Part shown: positions 45,078 through 53,470 of the stretch, in pieces
Numbering within the stretch: position 1 is the stretch's first letter
Layout: each line of letters begins with the position of its first letter
NCBI GenBank assembly: GCA_023386955.1
Contig: JAEWIS010000043.1
Coordinates: 1-64,000 of the forward strand
Direction of reading: 5' to 3'
Length of the DNA stretch: 64,000 nucleotides
From: Bacillota bacterium
GTDB lineage: Bacteria; Bacillota; Bacilli; Paenibacillales; NBRC-103111
Program-made: the position numbers and the translations under genes
Notes under the pieces: model-generated
Seen by the model: only the letters and a program-made list of their open reading frames with translations
Told to the model about the DNA's origin: nothing
Databases searched by the model: none

Positions 45078-45110
45078 AAAAACCGCGCAATGCGCGGTTT
45101 TTGTTTTATA
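45078..45110 (+). terminator. Terminator after the small membrane ORF
   Basis: AAAAACCGCGC, AAT, GCGCGGTTTTT, followed by GTTTT. A strong short hairpin with A and T runs on both sides. Confidence 0.85.
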
Positions 45111-45122
45111 AGTGCTGGAGAC

Positions 45123-45308
45123 TGTAACGGAACTATCCGCCTCTTAGAGAGAGATTTTTACTGCTTTTTCGCTGTAACGGAACTATCCGACCCTTAGAAG
45201 CTGCAATCCTCCGATTAAGGGGAATTTAACTACGCTAAGAGTCTCTCCGTTCCGTAAGAAAACCGGAATAGTGATTTAACGCCTTTAAGATTTTCTCAGT
45301 TCCGTTAC
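45123..45308. repeat. 2+2 phased inverted repeat element (copy B)
   Basis: Forward units TGTAACGGAACTATCCGCCT (from 45123) and TGTAACGGAACTATCCGACC (from 45173), 50 bp apart. Inverted units end in GTTCCGTAAG (45249-45258) and GTTCCGTTAC (45299-45308), also 50 bp apart. Length and layout equal copy A within 2 bp. The element fills the gap before the convergent YdcZ-type gene. Confidence 0.82.
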
Positions 45309-45347
45309 CGCACCAATGCGGCTGCCCTGGTCCCAAAACCTCAGATC

Positions 45348-45845
45348 TCAAGATTCCAACCGTTCATACGCCGGCACCCGTTTCAGCTTCTTGCTCCCCG
45401 CCACCGTCTTCCGCCCGCCCAGCTTAAACACAACAATTCCCGCTGCGATGACCAATACACCAAGCAGCTGCGTTCCGGTAAAAGGCACCTTCTCAAGACC
45501 GAACCAGCCGAGCGTATCCCAAACGACGGCAAAGCCCAGCTGCGAGATCATCGCTACTGCCGCAGCATAGGTTGCCCCCAGCAGATGGGTCCCCCGCACC
45601 ATACAGATGACCACTCCTACGCCGATCAGGCCGCTGAAGAAATACCACGGCTCCACATGCTCAGGGCGGAACATGGCCATTCCCTCCGAGGCGAAGCCGA
45701 TGATAAAGGATGCCAAAAACCCCATGCCCAGCACCAATGTTGTTGTTATCCACAGACCCGCCTTCACATGGACCCGGTTGTTAAAGATATTTTGCAGGCC
45801 CACAAGCGCACCTGCAAGGCTCGCCATTATAATGCCGATTAGCAT
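45348..45845 (-). CDS. YdcZ-type DMT transporter
   Basis: A 165-residue membrane protein with five hydrophobic segments, of the YdcZ/DUF606 group of drug/metabolite transporters. GALVGLQNIFNNRVHVKAGLW at the start and GWFGLEKVPFTGTQLLGVLVIAAGIVVFKL at the end are typical. Such short proteins usually work in pairs, and a second copy lies at 46610. The ATG at 45845 is preferred, 11 bp after GGAG; a GTG three codons earlier sits too close to it. The tail (KTVAGSKKLKRVPAYERLES) is basic. Substrate unknown. Confidence 0.82.
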   Translation of the reverse strand: MLIGIIMASLAGALVGLQNIFNNRVHVKAGLWITTTLVLGMGFLASFIIGFASEGMAMFRPEHVEPWYFFSGLIGVGVVICMVRGTHLLGATYAAAVAMISQLGFAVVWDTLGWFGLEKVPFTGTQLLGVLVIAAGIVVFKLGGRKTVAGSKKLKRVPAYERLES

Positions 45846-45850
45846 GGCGA

Positions 45851-46558
45851 TCACTGCTCCTTTTCATATATATTATGCTTGGCCAGAGCCTGCAGCTTGC
45901 TCCGGTCGGCCACCGTAATCCCCTTCCGGCTGCGCTCCACCAATCCGTCCCGGTCGAACTGCCGGATCACCCGGTTCACATGGCGGTAGCTGGTGCCGAT
46001 CAGATGAGCGGCATCCGTCAGATTAACCGGACGTTTGGAACGGGATTGTCCCCCGCCCTCTCCGCTCTCTTCTGATACCGACAATAAATAACTAGCCAGC
46101 CGCACCTCCACCGGATAGAGGAGATTAAAGCTCAAGGAGGCGGATTTCACGAAGAACTTCTCCGTAATCATCTGCAGCAGAAAATGGAGCAGCGGCGGAT
46201 GATCCCCATATTGGCGGAGAAGCCGGTACGGAACAGCCAGCATCGTGACTCGGGTCATCGCCTCTACCGTGTTCATAATATCCGTTCCGCGGATATATTC
46301 GATATCCCCGATCAGCTCCAGGGGCGTTTTAAAGCTGAGAATTAATGTTTTACCCTCCTCGGAGGTGGTGAAGATTTTCAGCTTGCCCGCAATCAGGATG
46401 TATAAGGTTTCGCCGGGATCGCCCTGGGAGCAGACCAGCTCCCCTTCCTCATAAGAGCATAACGTCATATGAAGCCTGAGACCCGGCGGGATCACATCCT
46501 CCAGCCCGTGCTCTGCCACCGCCCGGTTCAAATATGCGCTATCCTTCCATTCCTTCAT
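45851..46558 (-). CDS. Crp/Fnr-family regulator (YeiL-like)
   Basis: A 235-residue regulator. The cyclic-nucleotide-type beta-barrel (about residues 30-130) has CSQGDPGETLYILIAGKLKIF. The C-terminal HTH (about 165-225) has TDAAHLIGTSYRHVNRVIRQFDRDGLV. The bound ligand is unknown. GGAG lies 8 bp before the ATG at 46558. It sits between two YdcZ-type transporter genes on the same strand (6 bp to the one downstream), so it probably regulates them. A local partner for ligand sensing is not apparent. Confidence 0.85.
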   Translation of the reverse strand: MKEWKDSAYLNRAVAEHGLEDVIPPGLRLHMTLCSYEEGELVCSQGDPGETLYILIAGKLKIFTTSEEGKTLILSFKTPLELIGDIEYIRGTDIMNTVEAMTRVTMLAVPYRLLRQYGDHPPLLHFLLQMITEKFFVKSASLSFNLLYPVEVRLASYLLSVSEESGEGGGQSRSKRPVNLTDAAHLIGTSYRHVNRVIRQFDRDGLVERSRKGITVADRSKLQALAKHNIYEKEQ

Positions 46559-46609
46559 ACTGCCAACTCCGTTTCGCATGTTGGTTCTATCGGATCATAA
46601 TCATGCCCA

Positions 46610-47041
46610 TCATAATCCAAGAATCACCACACCTGCAATCATCAGCGATAAACCGACAAACTGGGGAAGATGCATCTCCTTCTTTTCAATCCCGAACCAG
46701 CCTTTGCTGTCCACAAGAAACGTCATGCCCAACTGGGCGATGAGCACCGCGGATACCGACAAGGTAGCTCCCACATGATGGATGGCCGTAATATTGCTGA
46801 AAATAATTACGGAGGCCAACGCTCCGCCGCCCAGATACAGAGGCTTTACTTGCCGGAGCGGGCCCAATCCGGGTTTCCCTCCGGTGACGGCCAACATCAG
46901 GAGCAGCGCTGCTACAAAACCGGTGAATTGGGTAAGCGCAGCCGCCTGCCAGGTCCCCATATCCGTACCGATACGGGAATTGGCCACTCCCTGGAGGGTA
47001 ATGAGTGCCCCGCCCAAAAAGGCATAAGCAAATCCCTTCAT
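46610..47041 (-). CDS. YdcZ-type DMT transporter, second copy
   Basis: A 143-residue membrane protein with five hydrophobic segments. KGFAYAFLGGALITLQGVANSRIG and GWFGIEKKEMHLPQFVGLSLMIAGVVILGL parallel the protein encoded at 45348, with clear similarity in the C-terminal part (GWFG..K). The two probably form a heterodimeric transporter. It is the first gene of a three-gene set with the Crp-type regulator in the middle. Confidence 0.82.
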   Translation of the reverse strand: MKGFAYAFLGGALITLQGVANSRIGTDMGTWQAAALTQFTGFVAALLLMLAVTGGKPGLGPLRQVKPLYLGGGALASVIIFSNITAIHHVGATLSVSAVLIAQLGMTFLVDSKGWFGIEKKEMHLPQFVGLSLMIAGVVILGL

Positions 47042-47244
47042 ATATTCCTCTCCCCTTACTGCAAAATTCGTCTTCCATCATTAAACGATAACCGCCGAAT
47101 CAGCCGTTAGGACATATGTCCTGTTCTAGGTCATGAATGTGCAAGCAGTGATATCTTGGACTTTTTGTTTATCTTCCCCGCCATCCGGGGTAATACTATA
47201 GAGGAGAGTCTTTCGCCATCCATCCCAAAAAGGAGTTGTGCACA

Positions 47245-47778
47245 ATGAAACAAATGACCAAGAAGGTTGCATTTCTGCTGGCGGACGGATTCGAGGATTC
47301 CGAAATGAAGAATCCGTATGAAGCCATTACCAAAAACGGCAATGACGCCGTCATCATCAGCTTGAATGCCAATGAAGAGCTCCATGGCAAAAAAGGCACC
47401 ATTACGTATACATCCCATTTATCCGCCAAGGAAGCCAATGCTACCGATTATGAAGCTGTCATTATTCCCGGCGGCACATCACCGGAGAAGCTGAAGCATG
47501 ATCCGTATATGATCAAGTTTGTCCAGGAAGCGGACAAAGCAGGCATCACCATCGCCGCCATCTGCCATGGACCCCAGCTGCTGGCGGAGGCCGATTTGCT
47601 GAAGGGGAAAACCCTTACGTCATACCCCGGCATCGCCCAAGAGGTCATCGCCGCGGGCGGCAGCTATCTGGACCAGCCGGTGAAGGTGGACGGCAATCTG
47701 ATTACTTCCCGCACACCGGAGGATGAGCCGGTCTTTATTGAAGAAATTATCAACAAGCTGGGCGTTACCGCCTACTGA
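47245..47778 (+). CDS. DJ-1/PfpI-family protein
   Basis: A 177-residue protein of the class I glutamine amidotransferase-like fold. The nucleophile elbow is AAICHGPQLLAEAD with Cys near residue 106, followed by His. LADGFEDSEMKNPYEAI and the conserved acid Glu15 are at the start. Members are variously annotated as intracellular proteases, glyoxalases or deglycases, or stress proteins; function cannot be fixed here. GGAG lies 9 bp before the ATG at 47245. It has its own terminator. Confidence 0.9.
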   Translation: MKQMTKKVAFLLADGFEDSEMKNPYEAITKNGNDAVIISLNANEELHGKKGTITYTSHLSAKEANATDYEAVIIPGGTSPEKLKHDPYMIKFVQEADKAGITIAAICHGPQLLAEADLLKGKTLTSYPGIAQEVIAAGGSYLDQPVKVDGNLITSRTPEDEPVFIEEIINKLGVTAY

Positions 47779-47806
47779 CCTTCGGGTAAAAGAGCCCGTT
47801 AAAAGC

Positions 47807-47834
47807 AAAAAAAGCCGGTTCTCCGGCTTTTTTT
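47807..47834. terminator. Bidirectional terminator
   Basis: AAAAAAAGCCGG, TTCT, CCGGCTTTTTTT. It serves the DJ-1 gene and the convergent sulfonate-type operon. Confidence 0.9.
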
Positions 47835-47846
47835 CGTGCTTTACAC

Positions 47847-48638
47847 TCATTTCCCTCTTGCCTGCACAGTCCTGCCCTTCCCCGCTATACCATAACGCCG
47901 CAGAGTCAGTCCGCCCAGCAATCCCAGCGCCCGGTCGGCTGCAAAGCCCATAATCCCCAAGGACAGAAGCCCCACGAAGATCCAGTCCGTTTTGAAGTAC
48001 AGACGCGAATTCCAGATCATAAACCCCACACCGCTATTGGCGGCCACCATCTCCGCCCCGATAATCGCCATAAAGGAGGAGCCCATGGCCAGGCGGATGC
48101 CGGTGAACATATACGGGACAGTGGCGGGCACGATCACATGGAGCAAGATCTGCCACTCGGACGCACCCATACTCCGGGCCGAACGGACCTTATCCTCCTC
48201 TACAGCCAAGGCGCCGCTCATGGTATTCAGAAGAACGATGAACAGAGTGGAATACAAAATCAGCATAATCTTCGACTTCTCTCCGATGCCGAACCAAAGC
48301 ATGAATAAGGTGATGAAGGCCAGCGGCGGGATAAACCGGATAAAATTGAGGAACGGCTCCGTTACCGCCCGGAACGATTTGAAGCGTCCCATGATAATAC
48401 CCAGCGGGATGGCAATAGCACTGCCCAGTACCCACCCTGTCAGCACCCGCAGGAAGCTGATGCCGATATACCGGAACAAGGACCCGTCCTGGGACAGCTC
48501 CAGGGCCCCTTGCAGAGTCCGGTACGGTCCGGGCAGAAAGTCCGGATTGGATACGGAGGCGGCAGCTTCCCAGATCAGGAGTCCGATGATCCAGGTAAAT
48601 ATCCCCGTTTGATAGCTTTTGCGCAGAATCCAGAGCAT
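47847..48638 (-). CDS. ABC permease, sulfonate/taurine type (SsuC-like)
   Basis: A 263-residue inner membrane permease with about six membrane segments. FRAVTEPFLNFIRFIPPLAFITLFMLWFGIGEKSKI is the SsuC/TauC signature. The ATPase-contacting loop is KVRSARSMGASEWQILLHVIVPATVP. GGAGG lies 8 bp before the ATG. It is the last gene of a five-gene operon that begins with MarR. It probably imports an organosulfur compound; related permeases also carry nitrate or pyrimidine precursors. Confidence 0.88.
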   Translation of the reverse strand: MLWILRKSYQTGIFTWIIGLLIWEAAASVSNPDFLPGPYRTLQGALELSQDGSLFRYIGISFLRVLTGWVLGSAIAIPLGIIMGRFKSFRAVTEPFLNFIRFIPPLAFITLFMLWFGIGEKSKIMLILYSTLFIVLLNTMSGALAVEEDKVRSARSMGASEWQILLHVIVPATVPYMFTGIRLAMGSSFMAIIGAEMVAANSGVGFMIWNSRLYFKTDWIFVGLLSLGIMGFAADRALGLLGGLTLRRYGIAGKGRTVQARGK

Positions 48639-48664
48639 TGTGGCAACCTCCTAATCTTCTCTTT

Positions 48665-49441
48665 TCATTCCCCAAAGTGCCTCTGGATGGAGCTGTAATG
48701 GGCATTAAAGGCGGAATCGGTAATGGTCCGGGGATAGGACAGCGGCACCTCGTAGATATCCGTGATCCGGGAGGCGGGGCCGACAGACATAATCCCCACC
48801 CTTTGGCCCAACAGAATGGCCTCTTGAATGTCGTGGGTAACAAAAATAACGGTTTTCCTTGTTTCCTGCCATATCCGGATCAGCTCGTTCTGCATAGTCC
48901 TCCGGGTCATGGCGTCCAGAGCGCCGAAGGGCTCATCCATGAGCAGAATCGCCGGATCGTTGGCCAGCACCCGGGCCAGCTGCACCCGCTGCTTCATTCC
49001 ACCGGAGAGAGCGTCGGGAAATTTGTCCTCGTGGCCCTCCAGCCCCACCAGCCGGATGAAGCGGTCCGAGCTTTCCCTGCGCTCTTTGCGGGGAATATGC
49101 TTCATACGAAGTCCAAATTCTACATTCTCCCGGACAGTCAGCCAGGGGAACAAGGAGGCGTCCGCCTGCTGGAAAACCATGGCTCTGTCTCTGCCGGGTT
49201 TGCGGATTTCCTCCCCATCCACCGAGAGCCGCCCCTCTGTTTTGCCGACGAAGCCGGCAATCATGCTCAGGAGAGTGGACTTGCCGCAACCGCTGGGACC
49301 CAAGAGGATAAAAAATTCACCGCCTTTGACCACCAAATCTACATCCTTAATGATGTAATGGGGCTCTGCAGCCGTACCAGCCGAGAAGCTTTTGCGCAAA
49401 CGCTCAATGAATATGGTATTGGTTTTAACCGCCAATGACAT
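48665..49441 (-). CDS. ABC ATP-binding protein, sulfonate/taurine type (SsuB-like)
   Basis: A 258-residue ATPase. Walker A is GPSGCGKST (about 52-60), the Q-loop FQQADASLFPWLTVREN, the signature LSGGMKQRVQLARVL, Walker B ILLMDEPFGALD, and the H-loop VTHDIQEAI. The PWLTV segment is usual in nitrate/sulfonate/taurine ATPases. GGAGGGAG lies upstream of the ATG. The gene lies between the binding-protein and permease genes. Confidence 0.9.
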   Translation of the reverse strand: MSLAVKTNTIFIERLRKSFSAGTAAEPHYIIKDVDLVVKGGEFFILLGPSGCGKSTLLSMIAGFVGKTEGRLSVDGEEIRKPGRDRAMVFQQADASLFPWLTVRENVEFGLRMKHIPRKERRESSDRFIRLVGLEGHEDKFPDALSGGMKQRVQLARVLANDPAILLMDEPFGALDAMTRRTMQNELIRIWQETRKTVIFVTHDIQEAILLGQRVGIMSVGPASRITDIYEVPLSYPRTITDSAFNAHYSSIQRHFGE

Positions 49442-49462
49442 GGCGCTCCCTCCTTCCGGGAT

Positions 49463-50557
49463 TTATTTAGTGTAGGTCACCGATTCGGGAAAGGCGGCTT
49501 TTAGGGCCTCCACATCAATTTTATCCTTCAGCTCATATTTGTCCTTGAGAATGCCCCGTTGCTCCAGCCAAGCCTTCATGCTCTCCAGATGCTGGTAGTC
49601 TTCCTTGGTGAAGCCCAGCACATAATTCTGGGTGTCGAGATCTTTCAGAACCCCTTCCTTGGGCAGCTTGATTTCCCGGAAAGCCAACTCTGCGGTTTGC
49701 TCCTTATGGGCCGGTATGTAGTCGATCCCCTCCTTCACCGCCTTCAAATAATTGGTGACGGTCTGGGCATTGGTCTTCAGGTACCCGGCATCGACAACCT
49801 GGAAGGAACTGATTTTCACATCAGTCTGGTTCATGTCCCCCAGGCTTTTGATGCCGTCCACCTTGAGGAACTTCTCCAGCAGGGCCCCTCCGCTCCACAC
49901 GGCGTCCATTTCCCCTTTGGTCAAAGCCACGATGGCTTCATCGGGTGTGCTGTAATATACCATCTTGACGTCTTTTTCATCGATGTTGAGCTTCTCCAGA
50001 AATTTCGCCCAGACATATTCATAGACCGTTCCCCGGGCAACGCCCAGCTTCTTGCCTCTCAGCTCCTCGGGTTTGGTAATGTCCCCCTTCACCAGCAGCA
50101 CCGTGGTTCGGGAGGAAGCCTCCGTAGCCCGAGTCAGGGTGCTTACGATCTTCATGTCGCCCTTGCCCAGGGAGTTAAGCAGCGCATAATCCGCAGCCGT
50201 AGCGGTATCCGTACGCTGCACCAATAGCGCATTAATGGTGTCGATGCCATAAGCGAAGTTGCTGATTTCCGCCTCCACGGCAAATTTCTTGAAGAACCCC
50301 TGCTCCTGGGCCTGCCGGAATTGCAGGGAACCCCCTGCCGCCGTATCCAGGCCGAAGCGGATTTTGACGGGTTTAACGGCGACCGCTGCTTGGGTCTGGG
50401 TTGCGGCTGATGATGCTCCGCCGGAGGCGGCCGGGCTGCCGGGAGCGGCTCCGTCTGCTTTGGTACCGCAAGCGGAAGCAAAAACCGCCAGGGAGTAAAC
50501 CAGCAATCCGGCGCCTGCCCAACGGACCAAACCTAAGGAAGAATGAGATTTATTCAT
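49463..50557 (-). CDS. Sulfonate-type substrate-binding lipoprotein (SsuA-like)
   Basis: A 364-residue extracellular binding protein of the SsuA/NMT1 group. A signal peptide ends at FASAC (Cys30), followed by an Ala/Gly/Ser-rich linker. The body has KIRFGLDTAAGGSLQFRQAQEQGFFKKF in part, then LVQRTDTATAADYALLNSLG and LRGKKLGVARGTVYEYVWAKFL, matching the family. Its ATG overlaps the stop of the arylsulfotransferase-like gene by one base; GGAGG lies within that gene's end. The ligand may be a sulfate ester or sulfonate, inferred from the neighbour. Confidence 0.87.
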   Translation of the reverse strand: MNKSHSSLGLVRWAGAGLLVYSLAVFASACGTKADGAAPGSPAASGGASSAATQTQAAVAVKPVKIRFGLDTAAGGSLQFRQAQEQGFFKKFAVEAEISNFAYGIDTINALLVQRTDTATAADYALLNSLGKGDMKIVSTLTRATEASSRTTVLLVKGDITKPEELRGKKLGVARGTVYEYVWAKFLEKLNIDEKDVKMVYYSTPDEAIVALTKGEMDAVWSGGALLEKFLKVDGIKSLGDMNQTDVKISSFQVVDAGYLKTNAQTVTNYLKAVKEGIDYIPAHKEQTAELAFREIKLPKEGVLKDLDTQNYVLGFTKEDYQHLESMKAWLEQRGILKDKYELKDKIDVEALKAAFPESVTYTK

Positions 50558-52002
50558 TATTTTAGCCTCCTATTGTCCTCATCAATCCGGGCAACGCATA
50601 GTGCCCCTTCTCCATAAGAAGCGGAGACGTTCACCTCGGCAACGGAGGCAGCCCCTTTGGGGGCGGCTCCCGGAACCCGGAAGTCCGCCGGGTCCAAGGG
50701 AAGAATGGCCGCTTCCTCCGGCTTCTCCAGTTGGGGTACCCAGTCATAGGGAACCCGGTAAGCGCGGTACACCATATTGGAATTGCGCTTATTTTTGTAA
50801 GGGGAAATGTATTCCCAAACCAGCTCATGCTCCCGGGTCACCTCGAATACTCTCCCGTCTGCCCCTTCTGTAATCAGAGTGTTGCCGTTGGGCAGTCTTT
50901 GGGCAGAGCTGATGTAGGGGCTATAGAAGCGGTAGGAATCCAATGGAGCCTGGAACCCGGCCTCTGTAGGCGTGTATTGCCATTCGACCGCAAGCGTCAC
51001 CGGGTTGATCTCCAGAATCCGGGAGTGGTCCCGCAGCGCATTCTTCTGCCCATAGGGCGACGACGGATTAGGAAGGCCATACCCGGCCCAGCCGCCGTTG
51101 TCGAATACCAGCAGATTCCCTTCACCGGGCAGTCCCTTGGGAATGATATGGGCATGATGCTGGCCGATGAGCCAGCCGATTTCCTTCAGCTCCGGCAAGG
51201 AATAATCCGGTCCGAGGCGCCAGACGATCCTTCCTGTTTCCCTGTCGATGATCGCGATAATGTTGGTTTCCCGTCCGTCCCATATAATATTGTCCGGATG
51301 AAAGCGCAGGTCTCCCTGGTCATAAAACTTATTGGGTCCTACATAGGAGACGGAGTTAATATGCATCCAATCCCCGCCTCCGCTGTTGCCGAAGGCTCTG
51401 CCGTTGGGATCGCGGAACAGCACATTCCGGGCGCTTTCGTCAAACCCCAGCTCCTCAAAATGCTCATTGCAGGCCCATTCCCACAGAATGCGGCCCTCCC
51501 AGTCCACCTCCAGAATCACATCATCCAAAAGTGGTTTATCCGAGATGGCTGGATTATGGACATCCTTATGAGCCAGGATCAGGGTGCGGCCGCCATGAAC
51601 CTGGGGCTTCAAGCCGGGAGCGTAATACCCCACGGGATTCCCCTCCCGCTGGAAATCATGGTGGGCTCTGGCCATCCAGCGGGGCTCATGGTCCGGGTCT
51701 TCGATCCACTGATAACGGTCGAATCTCCAGACCACATTGCCCTCCCAATCCACCTGCACCACATCCACCTCATCCTGGAATCCGTAGTTGGGATCCCGCA
51801 GGCCTGTGCTGCCGAAAACATAACCGCCGGGCAGCAGCTTGTTTGGAAAACCCCGCAGCCCCTTCCAAAGATGTACCTCTCTGCCGCTCATATCAATCAG
51901 CAGCGCCCCCACATCGGCAGCCTGATAAAGGGTATAGCCGCTCCACGCTTTGTCCGGGGCGTAAACCGTTGTTCCTGTTGGATAAATGGTGGGATGTCCC
52001 AT
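50557..52002 (-). CDS. Arylsulfotransferase-like beta-propeller protein
   Basis: A 481-residue protein resembling PQQ-independent arylsulfate sulfotransferases (ASST), which move sulfuryl groups between phenolic esters. Repeated propeller strands are seen (VDWEGNVVWRFD, VDWEGRILWEWACNEHFE, IDRETGRIVWRLGPDY, INPVTLAVEWQYTP, TREHELVWEY). Candidate active-site His are in RAHHDFQREG, WMHINSVSY and QHHAHIIPKG. There is no signal peptide, while characterised ASSTs are periplasmic; this one would be cytoplasmic. It is operonic with an SsuABC-type importer and a MarR regulator. Family membership is fairly sure, activity is not. Confidence 0.8.
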   Translation of the reverse strand: MGHPTIYPTGTTVYAPDKAWSGYTLYQAADVGALLIDMSGREVHLWKGLRGFPNKLLPGGYVFGSTGLRDPNYGFQDEVDVVQVDWEGNVVWRFDRYQWIEDPDHEPRWMARAHHDFQREGNPVGYYAPGLKPQVHGGRTLILAHKDVHNPAISDKPLLDDVILEVDWEGRILWEWACNEHFEELGFDESARNVLFRDPNGRAFGNSGGGDWMHINSVSYVGPNKFYDQGDLRFHPDNIIWDGRETNIIAIIDRETGRIVWRLGPDYSLPELKEIGWLIGQHHAHIIPKGLPGEGNLLVFDNGGWAGYGLPNPSSPYGQKNALRDHSRILEINPVTLAVEWQYTPTEAGFQAPLDSYRFYSPYISSAQRLPNGNTLITEGADGRVFEVTREHELVWEYISPYKNKRNSNMVYRAYRVPYDWVPQLEKPEEAAILPLDPADFRVPGAAPKGAASVAEVNVSASYGEGALCVARIDEDNRRLK

Positions 52003-52039
52003 AATATCGCCTCCTAATGGTTCTTTATGACATTAATGA

Positions 52040-52606
52040 TTAATAACTTAAATAATTGCTTTGCTGCGGATTCCTCTCCAATTTCCCCGTTGTTTTCTTC
52101 TTCTCCGCTGCTGGAAGGAGTTTCATTTGCCCGGCCGCATTGGATTCCGCCAATAGGAGTATGGTCTCGGAGAAATGCTCCAGCTTCTTGTAGAGGGTCC
52201 GATAGAATTCCGTCTGCTGCCGCAATTCCTCCTCAGTGAAGCAGTCGAAGAGGATACTGATGCACCGTCCCCCGATATTCCGGTTACGCTCAAACATGTC
52301 CCTGCCTTTCTCCGTAAGGGACAGCACCACCGCCCGTCTGTCTTCCTTAGGCCGGCTTCGGACGGCATAATTCAACTCCTCCAGCCTGTCGCATATAGCG
52401 GTAATGGCGCCTGAGGTTAAATCCATTTCACCCGCAAGCTCCCCCAGCCGCTGCTCCCCCTGATCAGCCAGCTTACGGAGAATCATCATTCCAGGCAGGG
52501 TCACCCCCTCCACCAGAATCTTGTCCCGTTCCTTGACGAATTTGCGCACCATTCTGCGGAACAGCCAATCCGTTTCCTCCATGGACGTTTTGCTTGTATC
52601 CTCCAT
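52040..52606 (-). CDS. MarR-family transcriptional regulator
   Basis: A 188-residue winged-helix regulator. The MarR core is at about residues 30-140: LPGMMILRKLADQGEQRLGELAGEMDLTSGAITAICDRLEELNYAVRSRPKEDRRAVVLSLTEKG in sequence, with the DxR wing. The C-terminal tail is longer than usual. The start at 52606 has GGGG 9 bp upstream. It is 37 bp before the arylsulfotransferase-like gene on the same strand, so it probably represses its own operon; phenolic ligands are common for the family. Confidence 0.88.
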   Translation of the reverse strand: MEDTSKTSMEETDWLFRRMVRKFVKERDKILVEGVTLPGMMILRKLADQGEQRLGELAGEMDLTSGAITAICDRLEELNYAVRSRPKEDRRAVVLSLTEKGRDMFERNRNIGGRCISILFDCFTEEELRQQTEFYRTLYKKLEHFSETILLLAESNAAGQMKLLPAAEKKKTTGKLERNPQQSNYLSY

Positions 52607-52678
52607 TCCATCTAACCCCGCATTTCCTTAACTTCCTTCAGCGTTCATTATTTTAACGGTGAAGGATTAGGCCGAAAA

Positions 52679-52735
52679 AAAGAAAAAACACAGGAGCATC
52701 CGCGTAGGTTACGCAGGAGGCGGCAGCTGTGTTTC
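52679..52735 (-). terminator. Terminator of the V4R gene
   Basis: Minus-strand hairpin: AAACACAG pairs with CTGTGTTT, with an inner TGCGTA/TACGCG pairing, followed by TTTTCTTTTTTT. Confidence 0.75.
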
Positions 52736-52852
52736 CGGTGGTCCGGTCAACTTAGTCATTAATTCCTATGTGTTTAATCGGTTATCCGTATACTAGCATT
52801 TCCCATGTTATCCGTCAATACTTTTTATTTGTAGTTGGAACCATACTCCAGG

Positions 52853-53299
52853 TCAAAACCGGATCTCGTATTCGCAATGCTCATGGCCGCTCATATTGCA
52901 CTTGGTTTCCCGGACGTTTACCCGTTTCCCCCAAATCCGGCTTAACGCTCCTTCCATGATCGCTCCCTCCAGATCACAGACCATCTTTTCGTCCATGACC
53001 GGCAGGCCCTTACAAAAGCAATCATCCATGGCAACGCGTACCGTCCCCTCTTCCCTGGAGAGAACCCGGGGGATTCCGATCTTCAGGTCCTGGATCAGCT
53101 GCAGCAGCTCCTCCAGACTGTTCACGGGCAGGCTTTCCCCGATTTTCCGTCCCACGGTCAGGGTTGTGCCTTTGCCGCCCATGGGCAGGCCTTGATACAT
53201 TCCTATCAGCCGGATGGTCCGGAACAGCTCCAGCGGCACCTGATCCCCCAGCTGCGTTCTGGTGATGGAGCCCATATCTGAAAACGTAAAAGCATTCAT
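52853..53299 (-). CDS. V4R-domain protein
   Basis: A 148-residue protein with a V4R (4-vinyl reductase) domain, a small-molecule or metal-binding fold found in regulators and in bacteriochlorophyll and methanogen proteins. The C-terminal half has the cysteine pattern AMDDCFCKGLP, DLEGAIMEGALSRIWG and CNMSGHEHCEYEIRF. The N-terminal half (VGRKIGESLPVNSLEELL) matches the family helix region. GGGAGG lies 8 bp before the ATG. It is divergent from a Crp/Fnr-type regulator, and an Fnr-like box is centred 41.5 bp before its likely transcription start. It may sense a ligand under low oxygen. Confidence 0.8.
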   Translation of the reverse strand: MNAFTFSDMGSITRTQLGDQVPLELFRTIRLIGMYQGLPMGGKGTTLTVGRKIGESLPVNSLEELLQLIQDLKIGIPRVLSREEGTVRVAMDDCFCKGLPVMDEKMVCDLEGAIMEGALSRIWGKRVNVRETKCNMSGHEHCEYEIRF

Positions 53300-53334
53300 T
53301 GCTCTTCCCTCCCTTGCTGGTTGTTTACAGGCCT

Positions 53335-53376
53335 ATCATGCCACAATTTGGCGGGGGCTGCCTTGATCCAGATCAA
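53335..53376 (-). promoter_or_regulatory. Fnr-like box and promoter of the V4R gene
   Basis: TTGATCCAGATCAA (53363-53376) is a perfect TTGAT-N4-ATCAA box. A minus-strand -10-like CATGAT (53340-53335) puts its centre at about -41.5, the classic position for Fnr activation. Confidence 0.65.
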
Positions 53377-53392
53377 GTTTACCCCCGGCAAA

Positions 53393-53408
53393 TGTGACCC
53401 TCATCACA
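53393..53408. promoter_or_regulatory. TGTGA-N6-TCACA site
   Basis: TGTGA CCCTCA TCACA, a perfect Crp/Bacillus-Fnr type palindrome. TATAGT at 53435-53440 is a probable -10 for the regulator gene, so the site is centred near -46. Confidence 0.65.
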
Positions 53409-53470
53409 ATGGACAACCCCCTGTCCATGTAGCCTATAGTCAAACAACATCATGCCGGGAGTGACTATAC

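Noticed and set aside
44744..45079. 111-codon minus-strand frame
   Set aside because: It lies opposite the small membrane ORF and its promoter and has no convincing ribosome binding site.
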